A stretch of 64,000 nucleotides of DNA from Corynebacterium lubricantis DSM 45231 (GTDB lineage Bacteria > Actinomycetota > Actinomycetes > Mycobacteriales > Mycobacteriaceae). This document shows positions 34,233 through 44,381 of the stretch, one piece after another. Both the position numbers and the translations under genes were made by a program. Every line of letters begins with the position of its first letter. Position 1 is the first letter of the stretch. Where the stretch lies: positions 62,001 to 126,000 of the forward strand of contig NZ_KB902226.1 in NCBI RefSeq assembly GCF_000379425.1, read 5' to 3'. The notes below the pieces were generated by a model. It saw only the letters and a program-made list of their open reading frames with translations. It did no database searches and was not told the DNA's origin.

Positions 34233-36323
34233 TTATCCCTGTGAAGCCACGGCGAAAGGCAAAATTTCGACCCCATATTGGGCAAAAATATCTGCTCCCA
34301 CGACCGTGACAGTCCAGCCTGTGTCTACGACATCAGTCACAAGGAGCGCCGGGCCAGCGCTTACAGCAGAGACCTCTACGCCCGCGTAATCGAAGTGCTT
34401 ATCTAAGGCATTGACCCGAAAAGCAGAGTTGTGTGCGGTAACTTCGTCGCCCCTGGGCCTTACGACACCGCCAAAGTTCATCCGGCCCACCTGCGCGACT
34501 GCCTGCCCCATTGCGATGAGCATGTCTTGGCCTTCATTATCCTCGCTACCCAGCACAATGACAGAGACTGGGCGCTCCTGCCACTCCCAATCCGCCAAGA
34601 CTGCTACGATTCGTCGCAGCCAGGGATCAGATTTCCAGTCCGTCGCAGGCCTCCACGAGTTGTCACTGAGCAGATTATGTAGCTCAGGTCCGCGAACGAT
34701 GTCGTTTAACCTACCCAAGGCGCGCCCAGCCAACACCCCGTTAATCTTTCCTCGCCGTACCGATCCTGTGGGCCACATCTTGCGTTGCGAAAGCCTCACC
34801 CCCGGCGCGCTGAGCCGAGAATCCACTCGCTCCGCGATCGTCGGATTCACCACAAGTGAGCGCTGGACTCCCGTGCAGTTATCACACCTGCCGCAGACCT
34901 CGCCTTCGACGATGGTGGGATCATCGAGCTGCGAACGCAAAAACACCATCCGGCATTCGCTGGTGCGTTGATAGGTGATCATCGCATCTTGCTCGTGTTT
35001 CCGGGCTGCAGCGAGACCGTCGTAGCGGGCGTGATTATAATTCCATTCGCTTCCGGTGGAGATCCAGCCGCCCTTTACGCGACGCACTGCTCCATCCACG
35101 TCCAAGACCTTCAGGGCTTGATCAATGCGCGAACGAGACAAGTCCACGAAGTTTTCTAGCTTGGGTGTGGAAAGTGGCTCATCACCGAGCGCACCTAAAA
35201 GCTGCTGCACGGTCGCTTCACTTGGCATGGACACCTGGGAGAAATACTCCCAGATCTCTTTGTCCTCGGGCCCAGGCAGCAGGATGACTTCTGCATGCTC
35301 GGTGCCACGGCCGGCGCGACCGACTTGCTGGTAGTAACTAATTGGTGAACTGGGGGCACCAAGGTGGATGACGAATCCGAGGTCTGGTTTATCAAAGCCC
35401 ATCCCCAATGCGCTGGTGGCCACGAGTGCTTTAAGTTCGTTTCCGATAAGCGCTTGCTCTAGTTCTTCGCGTTCGGCTGCCTCAGTGCGACCGGTATAGG
35501 CGGACACGTTCCACCCCGCGGATTCCAGTGCTTCGGCCAAATCTTCTGCGGCAGATACCGTCAAGCAATAGATAATGCCGGAGCCGGGCAGGCTATCGAG
35601 TTGTTCGGCAATCCATGCGGCGCGCTGAGTCGAATCCGGCAGGGACACAACCGAGAGGGCGAGGGACTCCCGGTCTAAACCACCGCGCAGCACTCCCGTC
35701 CCCTGACCCAATTGCTCCACCACGTCAGCTACAACACGGTCATTTGCCGTTGCGGTAGTAGCCAGCACCGGAGTTCCAACGGGGAGCTCGGCAAGCAGAG
35801 TGCGGATACGACGATAGTCTGGCCGGAAGTCATGCCCCCAATCTGAGATGCAGTGTGCCTCATCGACAACGACCATGCCCACGCTCCCGGCCAGCTGGGG
35901 CAAGACTTGCTCCCGGAAATCAGGGCTGTTCAGTCGCTCAGGACTAATTAGCAGCACATCAACGTCTCCCGAGACGACTTGGTCTTGAATCTCTTCCCAT
36001 TCCGTCATGTTGGCGGAGTTGATTGTCACTGCTTTAATCCCAGCACGCGACGCAGAACCAACTTGGTTGCGCATCAACGCAAGCAGCGGGGAGATGATGA
36101 CCGAGGGGCCCGCTCCCCTGGCGCGGAGCAGTTTCGCAGCGATGAAATACACGGCCGATTTTCCCCAGCCCGTGCGTTGTACAACAAGCATCCTGCGCCT
36201 TTGGTTGACCAGCCCGTCAATGGCCACCCACTGATCGTCGCGAAGCGTTGCTCCCTCACCGGCGATGAGTCGAAGGAGTGCGTCCGCTTCCTGGCGCGTT
36301 GCTACCTGCCCTGTCGTTTCCAT
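34233..36323 (-). CDS. RecQ family DNA helicase with C-terminal phosphoribosyltransferase-like domain
   Basis: A 696-residue ATP-dependent helicase. Motif I LVVQRTGWGKSAVYF, motif II VVDEAHCISDWGHDFRPDYRRI, motif III ATTATANDR, motif VI QQVGRAGRG, and a zinc-binding stretch CRMVFLRSQL-CGRCDNC are in RecQ order within residues 1-460. No HRDC domain is seen. Instead the last 130 residues contain GPALLVTDVVDTGWTVTVVG, which looks like the PRPP-binding loop of phosphoribosyltransferases (a D-D/V-x-x-x-T/S-G-x-T type). ATG 36323 puts the Q-motif-like LRDDQWVAIDGLV near residue 28-40. A role in recombination repair is expected; the tail's role is unknown. Confidence 0.85.
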   Translation of the reverse strand: METTGQVATRQEADALLRLIAGEGATLRDDQWVAIDGLVNQRRRMLVVQRTGWGKSAVYFIAAKLLRARGAGPSVIISPLLALMRNQVGSASRAGIKAVTINSANMTEWEEIQDQVVSGDVDVLLISPERLNSPDFREQVLPQLAGSVGMVVVDEAHCISDWGHDFRPDYRRIRTLLAELPVGTPVLATTATANDRVVADVVEQLGQGTGVLRGGLDRESLALSVVSLPDSTQRAAWIAEQLDSLPGSGIIYCLTVSAAEDLAEALESAGWNVSAYTGRTEAAEREELEQALIGNELKALVATSALGMGFDKPDLGFVIHLGAPSSPISYYQQVGRAGRGTEHAEVILLPGPEDKEIWEYFSQVSMPSEATVQQLLGALGDEPLSTPKLENFVDLSRSRIDQALKVLDVDGAVRRVKGGWISTGSEWNYNHARYDGLAAARKHEQDAMITYQRTSECRMVFLRSQLDDPTIVEGEVCGRCDNCTGVQRSLVVNPTIAERVDSRLSAPGVRLSQRKMWPTGSVRRGKINGVLAGRALGRLNDIVRGPELHNLLSDNSWRPATDWKSDPWLRRIVAVLADWEWQERPVSVIVLGSEDNEGQDMLIAMGQAVAQVGRMNFGGVVRPRGDEVTAHNSAFRVNALDKHFDYAGVEVSAVSAGPALLVTDVVDTGWTVTVVGADIFAQYGVEILPFAVASQG

Positions 36324-36363
36324 GAACCCTACGGTAGCAATACCCCTAGACATCGCCGGGAAA

Positions 36364-37536
36364 TTACCTCTGAGCTGCTAATTCATCGTCAATATAGACG
36401 TTGCGAGCTGCGGTAACACCCAACAGGCCGAGCAGCACTCCCAGGATAATCAGCACAATCAAAATTGCTTGGAAAGAACCGAGAATTCCATACGCCACGC
36501 CGATCAGCATCGGCCCCACCGCCGCGACAACGTAGCCATAGGGCTGCACAAAGCCCGAAAGCTTGGCGGTTACCAGGGGCGAACGCGTGCGCGCCGGGAT
36601 CAATGCAACGGCCAGGGGGAAACACCATCCGCCAACTCCTAGCACAACAGCCCACAGCAGTGGGGCCGCCGCCGGTGCCACGAGAAGGCCGAGGTAGCCA
36701 CCCGCGGTCGCCAGCCCAAATACAAGCACCCAAGGGGTCAACGTGCGCGAGCGGGCAATCACTGTAGGCAGCGTCAATCCACCGAGGATGCCGCAAAATC
36801 CAACCACGGAAAGTGCGGTGGCGGCCGTTGAATCGTCGACACCTGCATCTTTCAAAATAACCGGCAGCCATCCCATCTGGACGTAGCCATTCATTGATTG
36901 CAGGCCGAAGAACAGCATCAGCGACACCGCGGTCGGCGAGCGCCACAGGCTACCGTAGAGCTCCGAGTCGGTCCCAGATCCGCGCGGGATATCGACGCGG
37001 AATTTCGCCACGACGTAGATCCACACCACAACCTGCAGCGCCGAGGGAATCGCCCAGAATCCAAGGGCACCCTGCCAATTCTCGGTGATGAGTCGACTGA
37101 GAGGCCCCAGCGCTGCGGAGAGCCCCAGCACACCGGAGTACACGGTCATCAAAGCGACCATGTGCTTCCCGCCGTATTGCTTCACCCACACCGGCAACAG
37201 CACGTTGGCCACGGCAACGCCTGCCACCACACCAACAGTGCACACGATGAACAGGCTGATCGTCGGCGCATATGGGCGCAGCGCCAGACCAAATAGCGTC
37301 AGTACTGCCCCACCGAAAATCGTCGGGGTGATGCCGGTCCTGCGCGCTAACGGGACGGCGCCGAGTCCCATGATGCAGAAGAAAGCACCGGGCATCGCGG
37401 TGATCACTCCCGCCAGAGAGGCGGGCGCATCGTAGTAGGCGATGACCTCGTCGAGAACAGCCCCCACCGAGGCCATGCCTGCGCGGAGGTTGATCGCGGC
37501 GGTAAACACCGCCAGGAACAACATCACAACGGGCAT
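36364..37536 (-). CDS. CynX/NimT family MFS transporter
   Basis: A 390-residue, twelve-helix carrier of the CynX (cyanate/nitroimidazole) group. AAINLRAGMASVGAVLDEV at the N-terminus (conserved N-x-R in helix 1), PLARRTGITPTIFGGAVL, and SGFVQPYGYVVAAVGPMLIG in the C-terminal half match the family. Substrates are mostly unproven in this group. The ATG follows directly on the metG stop (TAAATG), so it is co-transcribed with and translationally coupled to metG. Confidence 0.8.
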   Translation of the reverse strand: MPVVMLFLAVFTAAINLRAGMASVGAVLDEVIAYYDAPASLAGVITAMPGAFFCIMGLGAVPLARRTGITPTIFGGAVLTLFGLALRPYAPTISLFIVCTVGVVAGVAVANVLLPVWVKQYGGKHMVALMTVYSGVLGLSAALGPLSRLITENWQGALGFWAIPSALQVVVWIYVVAKFRVDIPRGSGTDSELYGSLWRSPTAVSLMLFFGLQSMNGYVQMGWLPVILKDAGVDDSTAATALSVVGFCGILGGLTLPTVIARSRTLTPWVLVFGLATAGGYLGLLVAPAAAPLLWAVVLGVGGWCFPLAVALIPARTRSPLVTAKLSGFVQPYGYVVAAVGPMLIGVAYGILGSFQAILIVLIILGVLLGLLGVTAARNVYIDDELAAQR

Positions 37537-39378
37537 TTACTTAACCGGTGCCCATTCTGGTCCGGTTTCGCCCAGTTCTGGATCCAGCTTGGCTACCAAC
37601 GGCTTTGGCTTCGCCAGCTCGGTACCGGGTACGACATCGATGCGCTGCCAGGTGGCCTGCTGAGAGGTGTAGTCGCCGGTGATGACTGGGTAGGTCTGGC
37701 CCTTCTCAGGCAGGCCAACACCGACGAGGTCGAAGTCGTGGTCGTCGACGACTTCCTCAATGCGAGGCGTTGCGGCCCACACGCCGGTGCGCCCCAGAGT
37801 CTCATGCACTGCCTGCGCGGTGTGTGGCAAAAATGGGGTCAGCATCGTGTTGCAGTCAGAGACGACCTGCAGCGCGGTCCACAATACGGTGGCAAGTCGC
37901 TCGCGTTGCGACGAGTCCTTGGCCAGCTGCCAAGGCTCCTGCTCCGCGATGTACGCGTTTGCTTCACCGACTAGGCTCATCACCTTGCCGATGGCGTTCT
38001 TGAATTTTGCTGCTGCCAAATCTTCGCCAGCCTCATCGAAGGTGCGCGCCGCCAAGTCCAGGATCACCTGGTCGGATTCCTCGAGTGCCGCAGGCGTGGG
38101 GATCTGGCCGAAGTTCTTGTGCGCCATGGACACGGTGCGGTTGACTAGGTTGCCCCAGCCGTTGGCCAGTTCGTTGTTGATGCGGCGGACGAATTCGTCC
38201 CAGGTGAAGTCGGTGTCGTTGTTCTCTGGGCCGGCCACCGCGATGAAGTAGCGTAGTGGGTCTGGCCCGAATTCCTTCAGGAAGTCCTTCACATAGATGA
38301 CAACGCCCTTGGAGGAGGAGAACTTCGACCCGCTCATGGTGAGGAACTCCGAAGACACAACCTCGGTAGGCAGGTTGAGCTCGCCGTACTTGTGCACCTC
38401 GCCGCCCTTGGAGCCCTTGCCCGAGTAACCCAACAGTTCCGCTGGCCAGATCTGGGCGTGGAAGGTGATGTTGTCCTTGCCCATGAAGTAGTAGCCCTGA
38501 GATTCCGGATCTTGCCAGAACTTCTTCCAGGCGTCCTCATCGCCGGTGCGTGCTGCCCATTCGATAGAGGCAGAGAGGTAGCCAATCACAGCGTCGAACC
38601 AGACGTAGAGCTTCTTGCTGGGCTTGTCCTCCCACCCTTCCACGGGAACCGGGATACCCCAGTCGATGTCACGGGTCATCGCGCGTGGACGCATATCTTC
38701 CAAGAGATTGAGCGCAAATTTCAGCACATTCGGACGCCAGTCTTCGCGGGTCTCCAGCCACGCCTTCAATGCGTCGTGAAGCGCAGGAAGGTCAAGCATG
38801 AAGTGCTCGGTCTCGATGAACTCGGGGGTCTCACCGTTGATCTTCGAGCGCGGGTTGATCAGGTCGATCGGATCGAGCTGGTTACCGCAGGTATCGCACT
38901 GATCGCCGCGGGCATCGGTGGCGCCACAGATCGGGCAGGTGCCCTCTATGTAGCGATCCGGCAACGTCCTGCCCGTCGACGGCGAAATGGCACCCTGGGT
39001 GGTTTCCTTAATCATGTACCCGTTGGAATACAGGCCCTTGAATAATTCCTGCACCACCGAGTAGTGGTTACGAGTGGTGGTACGGGTAAACAGGTCATAA
39101 GACAGGCCGAGGCCTGCAAGGTCTTCGACGATCTGTCGGTTGTATTTATCCGCAAGTTCCTTGACCGTGACGTTTTCTTTGTCTGCCTGCACGAGCAACG
39201 GGGTGCCGTGCTCGTCTGTTCCCGAAACCATGAGCACGTTGTTTCCCGCCATGCGCTGGTACCTAGCGAAAACGTCCGATGGAACGCCAAAGCCGGCAAC
39301 GTGACCAATGTGGCGGGGGCCGTTTGCATAAGGCCACGCAACGCTCACCAAAATATTCTTCGGGGTGGATTCAGTCAT
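37537..39378 (-). CDS. metG: Methionyl-tRNA synthetase
   Basis: A 613-residue class I aminoacyl-tRNA synthetase. The HIGH motif is [14 protein letters not shown], the KMSKS-equivalent [11 protein letters not shown], and a zinc knuckle with four Cys is at [18 protein letters not shown]. The anticodon-binding helical domain follows ([18 protein letters not shown] onward). No C-terminal tRNA-binding EMAP domain is present. The ATG at 39378 is preceded seven bases upstream by TATGCT and no ribosome binding site at useful distance, hence probably leaderless; four residues of a longer frame are dropped. Followed at once by the CynX-like gene. Confidence 0.95.
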   Translation of the reverse strand: MTESTPKNILVSVAWPYANGPRHIGHVAGFGVPSDVFARYQRMAGNNVLMVSGTDEHGTPLLVQADKENVTVKELADKYNRQIVEDLAGLGLSYDLFTRTTTRNHYSVVQELFKGLYSNGYMIKETTQGAISPSTGRTLPDRYIEGTCPICGATDARGDQCDTCGNQLDPIDLINPRSKINGETPEFIETEHFMLDLPALHDALKAWLETREDWRPNVLKFALNLLEDMRPRAMTRDIDWGIPVPVEGWEDKPSKKLYVWFDAVIGYLSASIEWAARTGDEDAWKKFWQDPESQGYYFMGKDNITFHAQIWPAELLGYSGKGSKGGEVHKYGELNLPTEVVSSEFLTMSGSKFSSSKGVVIYVKDFLKEFGPDPLRYFIAVAGPENNDTDFTWDEFVRRINNELANGWGNLVNRTVSMAHKNFGQIPTPAALEESDQVILDLAARTFDEAGEDLAAAKFKNAIGKVMSLVGEANAYIAEQEPWQLAKDSSQRERLATVLWTALQVVSDCNTMLTPFLPHTAQAVHETLGRTGVWAATPRIEEVVDDHDFDLVGVGLPEKGQTYPVITGDYTSQQATWQRIDVVPGTELAKPKPLVAKLDPELGETGPEWAPVK

Positions 39379-39385
39379 GCCCTCT

Positions 39386-39391
39386 AGCATA
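39386..39391 (-). promoter_or_regulatory. -10 box of leaderless metG promoter
   Basis: TATGCT on the minus strand, seven bases before ATG 39378 and three bases after the hairpin that ends the BCCT transporter gene. Any -35 contact would lie inside that hairpin. Confidence 0.5.
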
Positions 39392-39394
39392 GGT

Positions 39395-39426
39395 TATGGC
39401 TCCACTTCGGTTGAAGTGGAGCCATA
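39395..39426 (-). terminator. Hairpin between BCCT transporter gene and metG
   Basis: Perfect 14-bp arms (39395-39408, 39413-39426) with a four-base loop, 30 bases after the transporter stop on the minus strand. There is no T-run after the stem on that strand, so termination strength is uncertain. Confidence 0.6.
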
Positions 39427-39456
39427 GATTTGACCATGAAGATCGCTGAAACCGTA

Positions 39457-41313
39457 TTACTTAGCCTTTTTCGACACAACGTTGCGACGACGTGCCTTCT
39501 GCTTTTCGCGGTACTCCGCTTCACGGTGCAGGCGGCGCTCAATGGCAAGCTGACGCGCAAACTTCTGTGATTCGCGCTGATCAAGGTAAATCACGTCATT
39601 GCGCAGGTCCTTGACAATTGCGAACATCAACAAGATCAAGATGATCAAGAAGGGGCTCGCGGCCACGATGGTCACGGACTGCAGCGAGTTCAGGGCTTCG
39701 TCGCCACCCGAGATCAGCAGGGTCAGGCCCACCGCTGCGGTGCCCAGACCCCAGAGTGCCGACAGCCATGGTTTCGCGTCGGATTTGCCGTTTTGGGTCA
39801 TCGAGCCCATCACTGTCGACGCGGAGTCGGCAGAGGTGATGAAGAAGGTACCCAGCAAAATCACGGCAAAGATGGACATGATCGCTCCACCGGGCAGGTT
39901 ATGCAGCAAGTTGAAGAGCTGCGACTCCGAGGTTCCGTCGCCGTAGATGGACTGACCGTTTTGCTCCATCCAAATAGCACTGCCGCCGAAGATGGCGAAC
40001 CACACGGTAGACAGACCAGCCGGGACGAGCATGACACCAAGGCAGAATTCACGGATGGATCGACCGCGGGAGATGCGTGCCAGGAACATGCCGACGAATG
40101 GTGACCAGGAGATCCACCACGCCCAGTAGAAGATGGTGTAGGAACCCAGCCACTCTCCTGCTGTTCCGTCTGCGGATGCTCCGGTGCGCGCGGCCATCTC
40201 AAAGAATTGGCTCAGGTATGCGCCAATCGAGGTGGGCAGCATGTTGAGCAGGTTCAGCGTTGGGCCCATGACAAACACGAAAATTGCCAGGATTGCAGCG
40301 ATGACCATGTTGATATTGGACAGCCACTGGATGCCCTTACCCACACCCGACATTGCCGAGAGCAAGAAAGCAAGGGTAAGTACTGCAACAATGCCGATGA
40401 TCAGACCGGTGGAGGTGTTTTGTACGAAACCGGCAGCTTCGAGGCCAGCAACAATCTGGAGAGCACCCAGACCGAGCGAACACGCGGTGCCGAAGATCGT
40501 TGCGAAGACCGCCAGACCGTCGATGATCTTGCCAATTGGTCCGTCGACGGCGCGCTGTCCGATGAGAGGGATAAACGCGCTGGAGAGCAGCTGCTTTCGC
40601 CCAAGGCGGAAGGTGGAGTAGGCAATGGCCAGACCGATGATGGCGTAGACGGCCCATGGGTGCAGGGTCCAGTGGAACATGGACTGTGCCATCGCGGTGC
40701 CTACCTCGTGGGATTGATGTCCGGGTACGCCGTCGCGGTAGTGCGATAGTGGCTCGGATGCTCCGTAGAACATCAGGCCGATACCCATACCTGCTGCGAA
40801 CATCATCGCGATCCAAGAACCCGTGCGGAACTCGGGTTGCTCATCAATTGCTCCCAAGCGGATCGAGCCGAACCTCGAGAGTGCGATCACGAGAACAAAT
40901 ATCACGAACACAGTGCCGAAGAGCACGAAGGCCCAGCCCATTGAATCGACGACCCAGCTAAAGGCTGCGTTCGCGAAATTGCTGAAACTTTCTTGTCCGG
41001 TCAGTCCCCAGATGACTACACCGGCGACGATGATGACGAGGGGAATCACAATTGCCCAGTCAATCTTCGCGTTCTCGTCTTCAGAAAGCCGCTTGATCGG
41101 TTGTTCGGAAGCTGCGATCGAAGCGGCGGCCCGCTCAGGCTCTGCCTCGATCATGGCGGCTAATTGGCTTGTTGCGGAAGTTGTGTCCACTTCTTCCTTG
41201 ACAGTTTTGTAGTCGACGTTTCCTACGTCGGAACGACTGCCTGGAAAAGTTTCGGACACTACTTTTTCTTTGTTTTGTTGATTCTCATCAAAAGTAGGGT
41301 CATTTTTCGACAT
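39457..41313 (-). CDS. BCCT family osmolyte transporter (BetP-like) 1
   Basis: A 618-residue sodium-coupled betaine/choline/carnitine-type carrier with twelve transmembrane helices. The sodium and substrate region in helix 3 is [23 protein letters not shown], and the helix 8 aromatic box is in [25 protein letters not shown]. The N-terminal 85 residues are hydrophilic and acidic and the C-terminus basic ([17 protein letters not shown]), the arrangement by which BetP of C. glutamicum senses potassium and osmotic stress. Substrate (betaine, ectoine, proline or carnitine) cannot be told. ATG 41313 chosen; an 11-residue extension lacks support. Second of two tandem BCCT genes. Confidence 0.9.
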   Translation of the reverse strand: MSKNDPTFDENQQNKEKVVSETFPGSRSDVGNVDYKTVKEEVDTTSATSQLAAMIEAEPERAAASIAASEQPIKRLSEDENAKIDWAIVIPLVIIVAGVVIWGLTGQESFSNFANAAFSWVVDSMGWAFVLFGTVFVIFVLVIALSRFGSIRLGAIDEQPEFRTGSWIAMMFAAGMGIGLMFYGASEPLSHYRDGVPGHQSHEVGTAMAQSMFHWTLHPWAVYAIIGLAIAYSTFRLGRKQLLSSAFIPLIGQRAVDGPIGKIIDGLAVFATIFGTACSLGLGALQIVAGLEAAGFVQNTSTGLIIGIVAVLTLAFLLSAMSGVGKGIQWLSNINMVIAAILAIFVFVMGPTLNLLNMLPTSIGAYLSQFFEMAARTGASADGTAGEWLGSYTIFYWAWWISWSPFVGMFLARISRGRSIREFCLGVMLVPAGLSTVWFAIFGGSAIWMEQNGQSIYGDGTSESQLFNLLHNLPGGAIMSIFAVILLGTFFITSADSASTVMGSMTQNGKSDAKPWLSALWGLGTAAVGLTLLISGGDEALNSLQSVTIVAASPFLIILILLMFAIVKDLRNDVIYLDQRESQKFARQLAIERRLHREAEYREKQKARRRNVVSKKAK

Positions 41314-41513
41314 GTGCAATAACACTGGCCTATAAAGTGTCCTCATTCAATGCAGCTGCGCTAATATCCGCCACATCGAACATGACACCACCAGCATCGT
41401 TACATTTTCGTTACACGTCGTTAACGCTGGTGGCGCGGACGAAACGAGCACGCAATATAACGGAATGGTAAATTTATACTTTTACCCTGCGAATTTGTTC
41501 GAAATCAGCTGCC

Positions 41514-43346
41514 TTATCGTTTCGTTTTTCGCTGTTTTCTCGCAATTCGCTCATTGCGTCTCGCTTCCAAGGCCTCGATCCGCTCGAGCTCCTTAAACGC
41601 ACGCCTCTCCCTCGCCAACTGCGCGGCGAATCGCTGTTGTTCTCGGTAATCTTGGTAATTCACGTCGATTCTCATGGCGAGCAGTGTGGACACCATCAGC
41701 CCGATCAAGATCAGTATGAAGGGGCTGGTGGCAACGATGGTCACGTTTTGCAGATTGCTTAGTGCATCGCTGCTTGGAATCAACAAAATCAGGGCAACCA
41801 CGGCAGTCAAGGCACCCCACATCGCGCTCAACCAAGGATTCGCATCTGAGCGACCATTCTGGCTCATCGATCCCATCACGGTCGATGCCGAATCTGCAGA
41901 CGTAATAAAGAAGGTACCCAGCAAGATCACGGCGGCAATCGCCATGATTGATCCGCCTGGCAGCTCATAAAGCAAGTTGAACAGGATATTTTCTGGGTTG
42001 CCGTCGCCCCAAACCGACCGACCATTTTGTTCAAAGACGATCGCGGATCCACCCATGATGGAAAACCACACCACGGAGACCGCCGACGGAACGACTAAGA
42101 CACCGAGGCAGAATTCCCGTACGGTTCTGCCGCGAGAAATACGCGCCAAGAACATGCCGACGAATGGCGACCAACTCGACCACCAGACCCAGTAGAAAAT
42201 GGTCCATCCCGACAACCATTCCCCGGCAGTACCATCGGCGCTCATTGCGGTTCGTCCGGCCATTTCGAAGAATTGATCAAAATAGGCGGCGAAGGAACCT
42301 GGGATCAGATTCAGAATCGATACTGTCGGTCCGACGGCGAAAACTAATATGGCCAAGATCGCGGCCAGAATAATATTGAAGTTGGATAAGTACTGGATGC
42401 CCTTGCCCACTCCGGAGACTGCAGACGCCATAAACGCGAGGGATAGGACGACGATAATTCCGATCAATAGCCACTGCGTGACATTTTCTATAAACCCAGC
42501 CGCGACAAGACCCGCACCGATCTGCATGGCGCCGATGCCAAGCGAGACGGCAGTGCCGAAGATGGTGGCAAAGATGGCGAAAATATCGATGATCCGCCCC
42601 GGCCAGCCGTCCGCTGCTCGCTGGCCAATCAAGGGGACGAAGGCCGCGGAAATGAGTTGTTTTCGGCCCAACCGGTAGGTGGAGTAGCCAATGGCCAAGC
42701 CCACGACCGCATAGAGCGCCCAGGGGTGCAGCGTCCAGTGGAACATCGAGTTCGCCATCGCTGCGCCGACATCGTTCGGTTCTCTTCCGGGGACTCCCTC
42801 ACGGTAGTGAGTGAGCGGTTCCATTGCGCCGTAGAACATCAAGCCAATGCCCATGCCGGCGGCAAACATCATTGCGATCCAGGAAACGGTGCGGAATTCC
42901 GGTCGTTCGTCGTCGCTGCCGAGCCGGATCCTCCCGAAACGAGACAGCGCAACAATCAAAATGAACGCGACATAGACGGAGCCGAAGAAGACGAAGGCCC
43001 AGCCGAAATTATTCAGCAGCGCTGTCATTGATTCTGAAGCGAAATTCGCAAATTCGTCGGGCCAGAACAGGGCCCATACCACCACCGCGAACACAATCAC
43101 GACGGTAGGAACGACGATCTTCCAATTGATCGGCGCGTTTTTGTTCTCAAATTCCAACACGGGGCGCTGTTCAGAAACCTCGACCCCTTCACCAGAGGTT
43201 TGCCGTTCGAGAATCGCGGCAAGCTCCTCTGTGGCAGAGCGGTTGGAGAGGGTCTCGTCTACAGATACGTAATCCTTCTCAAGGTGTGGACCCTGATAGG
43301 AAGGTTGGACATTTTCCAGGTTTTTCTCAGACTCTTTCTCTTCCAT
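41514..43346 (-). CDS. BCCT family osmolyte transporter 2
   Basis: A 610-residue BCCT carrier closely similar to its downstream neighbour throughout the membrane part ([48 protein letters not shown]), differing mainly in the hydrophilic N-terminal 80 and C-terminal 40 residues. The C-terminus is strongly charged ([23 protein letters not shown]), a candidate osmosensing helix. C. glutamicum has single BetP, EctP and LcoP genes at scattered sites; here two lie head to tail with 200 bases between them, each probably with its own promoter. Substrate unknown. Confidence 0.9.
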   Translation of the reverse strand: MEEKESEKNLENVQPSYQGPHLEKDYVSVDETLSNRSATEELAAILERQTSGEGVEVSEQRPVLEFENKNAPINWKIVVPTVVIVFAVVVWALFWPDEFANFASESMTALLNNFGWAFVFFGSVYVAFILIVALSRFGRIRLGSDDERPEFRTVSWIAMMFAAGMGIGLMFYGAMEPLTHYREGVPGREPNDVGAAMANSMFHWTLHPWALYAVVGLAIGYSTYRLGRKQLISAAFVPLIGQRAADGWPGRIIDIFAIFATIFGTAVSLGIGAMQIGAGLVAAGFIENVTQWLLIGIIVVLSLAFMASAVSGVGKGIQYLSNFNIILAAILAILVFAVGPTVSILNLIPGSFAAYFDQFFEMAGRTAMSADGTAGEWLSGWTIFYWVWWSSWSPFVGMFLARISRGRTVREFCLGVLVVPSAVSVVWFSIMGGSAIVFEQNGRSVWGDGNPENILFNLLYELPGGSIMAIAAVILLGTFFITSADSASTVMGSMSQNGRSDANPWLSAMWGALTAVVALILLIPSSDALSNLQNVTIVATSPFILILIGLMVSTLLAMRIDVNYQDYREQQRFAAQLARERRAFKELERIEALEARRNERIARKQRKTKR

Positions 43347-43448
43347 TCTCCCCAGACTAGCGAGAAGGAACGATAATTCAACCTATATATCTGCAGCGTA
43401 CAGCCCTATATGACCTAAAAACCAACCTCAGACCCTGAAAATTTGCTG

Positions 43449-44306
43449 CTATTTCTGTTTTTTAGCTGCCAGGGCCTCGTCGTAAAGCGAGCTCACCTTA
43501 ACCCCGTGCTCACGCGCAACTTCCTTCGCCGCGTCCTTCAAGCGCATCCCTGCCTCCTCGCGGGCGAGAACGAGCCCGACTAAGTCCGCGGGCTCCACCG
43601 CTGGGCCCGTGCCGCCTTCGATGACAATGGAGACCTCTCCCCTGACTCCGTCGGCTGCCCACGCGGCGAGCTCTGGCAACGTGCCGCGACGCACTTCCTC
43701 GTAGGTTTTGGTCAGCTCGCGGCACACCGCGGCCCGACGCTCACCGCCGAGTACTTCCGCTGCGTGCTCGAGGGTCTGCGCCGTGCGATGCGGGGATTCG
43801 AAGAAGCAGACGGCGCGTTTCTCACCGACGAGGGACTCCAACCAGGTCTGACGAGCGCCCTGCTTGCGTGGCGCGAAACCGTCGAAAATGAAGTGGCCAA
43901 CGTTCAGCCCCGACAAGGCGAGCGCGGTGGGCACTGCCGACGGCCCGGGGAAACACGTGACGGGGATGCCCGCGTCGTGTGCCGCCGAGACCAACGAATG
44001 GCCCGGGTCAGAGACGACGGGCATCCCGGCGTCAGAGACCACGAGGACGAGCCCCGTCCTGGCCGCGGCGATCAGATCGGAGGTCCTGCTGTCCTCGTTG
44101 TGGTCGAAGTTGGACACGACCTTGCCCCGAATTTCGACTCCCAACGATGCTGCGAGGGAGCGCACTCGACGAGTATCTTCCGCAGCAACAACGTCGGCGT
44201 TTTCCAGGCCTGCGATCAATCGCGGTGAGGCATCTGCCGGATTCCCCAGTGGAGTCGCGGCAATAACAATGCCATGGGTCGGCAGAGAGACTTCGGACTT
44301 TTCCAT
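43449..44306 (-). CDS. rsmI: 16S rRNA (cytidine1402-2'-O)-methyltransferase
   Basis: A 285-residue SAM-dependent methyltransferase of the tetrapyrrole methylase fold. GIVIAATPLGNPADASPRLI (the P-loop-like GNLGD region, here GNPAD), VVAAEDTRR, LVVSDAGMPVVSDPGHSLV, VTCFPGPSAVPTALALSGL and CFFESPHR are family hallmarks. It modifies C1402 in the ribosomal P site. Divergent from pmt with 75 bases between start codons, as in mycobacteria. Confidence 0.9.
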   Translation of the reverse strand: MEKSEVSLPTHGIVIAATPLGNPADASPRLIAGLENADVVAAEDTRRVRSLAASLGVEIRGKVVSNFDHNEDSRTSDLIAAARTGLVLVVSDAGMPVVSDPGHSLVSAAHDAGIPVTCFPGPSAVPTALALSGLNVGHFIFDGFAPRKQGARQTWLESLVGEKRAVCFFESPHRTAQTLEHAAEVLGGERRAAVCRELTKTYEEVRRGTLPELAAWAADGVRGEVSIVIEGGTGPAVEPADLVGLVLAREEAGMRLKDAAKEVAREHGVKVSSLYDEALAAKKQK

Positions 44307-44368
44307 GTCTTCTAGCTTCCCACACTTGCCTCGCCCCGCGCTGCACGCGCCGCTACGTGGTCACCGAC

Positions 44369-44374
44369 TAGTAT
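44369..44374 (+). promoter_or_regulatory. -10 box of leaderless pmt promoter
   Basis: TAGTAT seven bases before the GTG start at 44382, no ribosome binding site. Confidence 0.5.
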
Positions 44375-44381
44375 CAAACGA

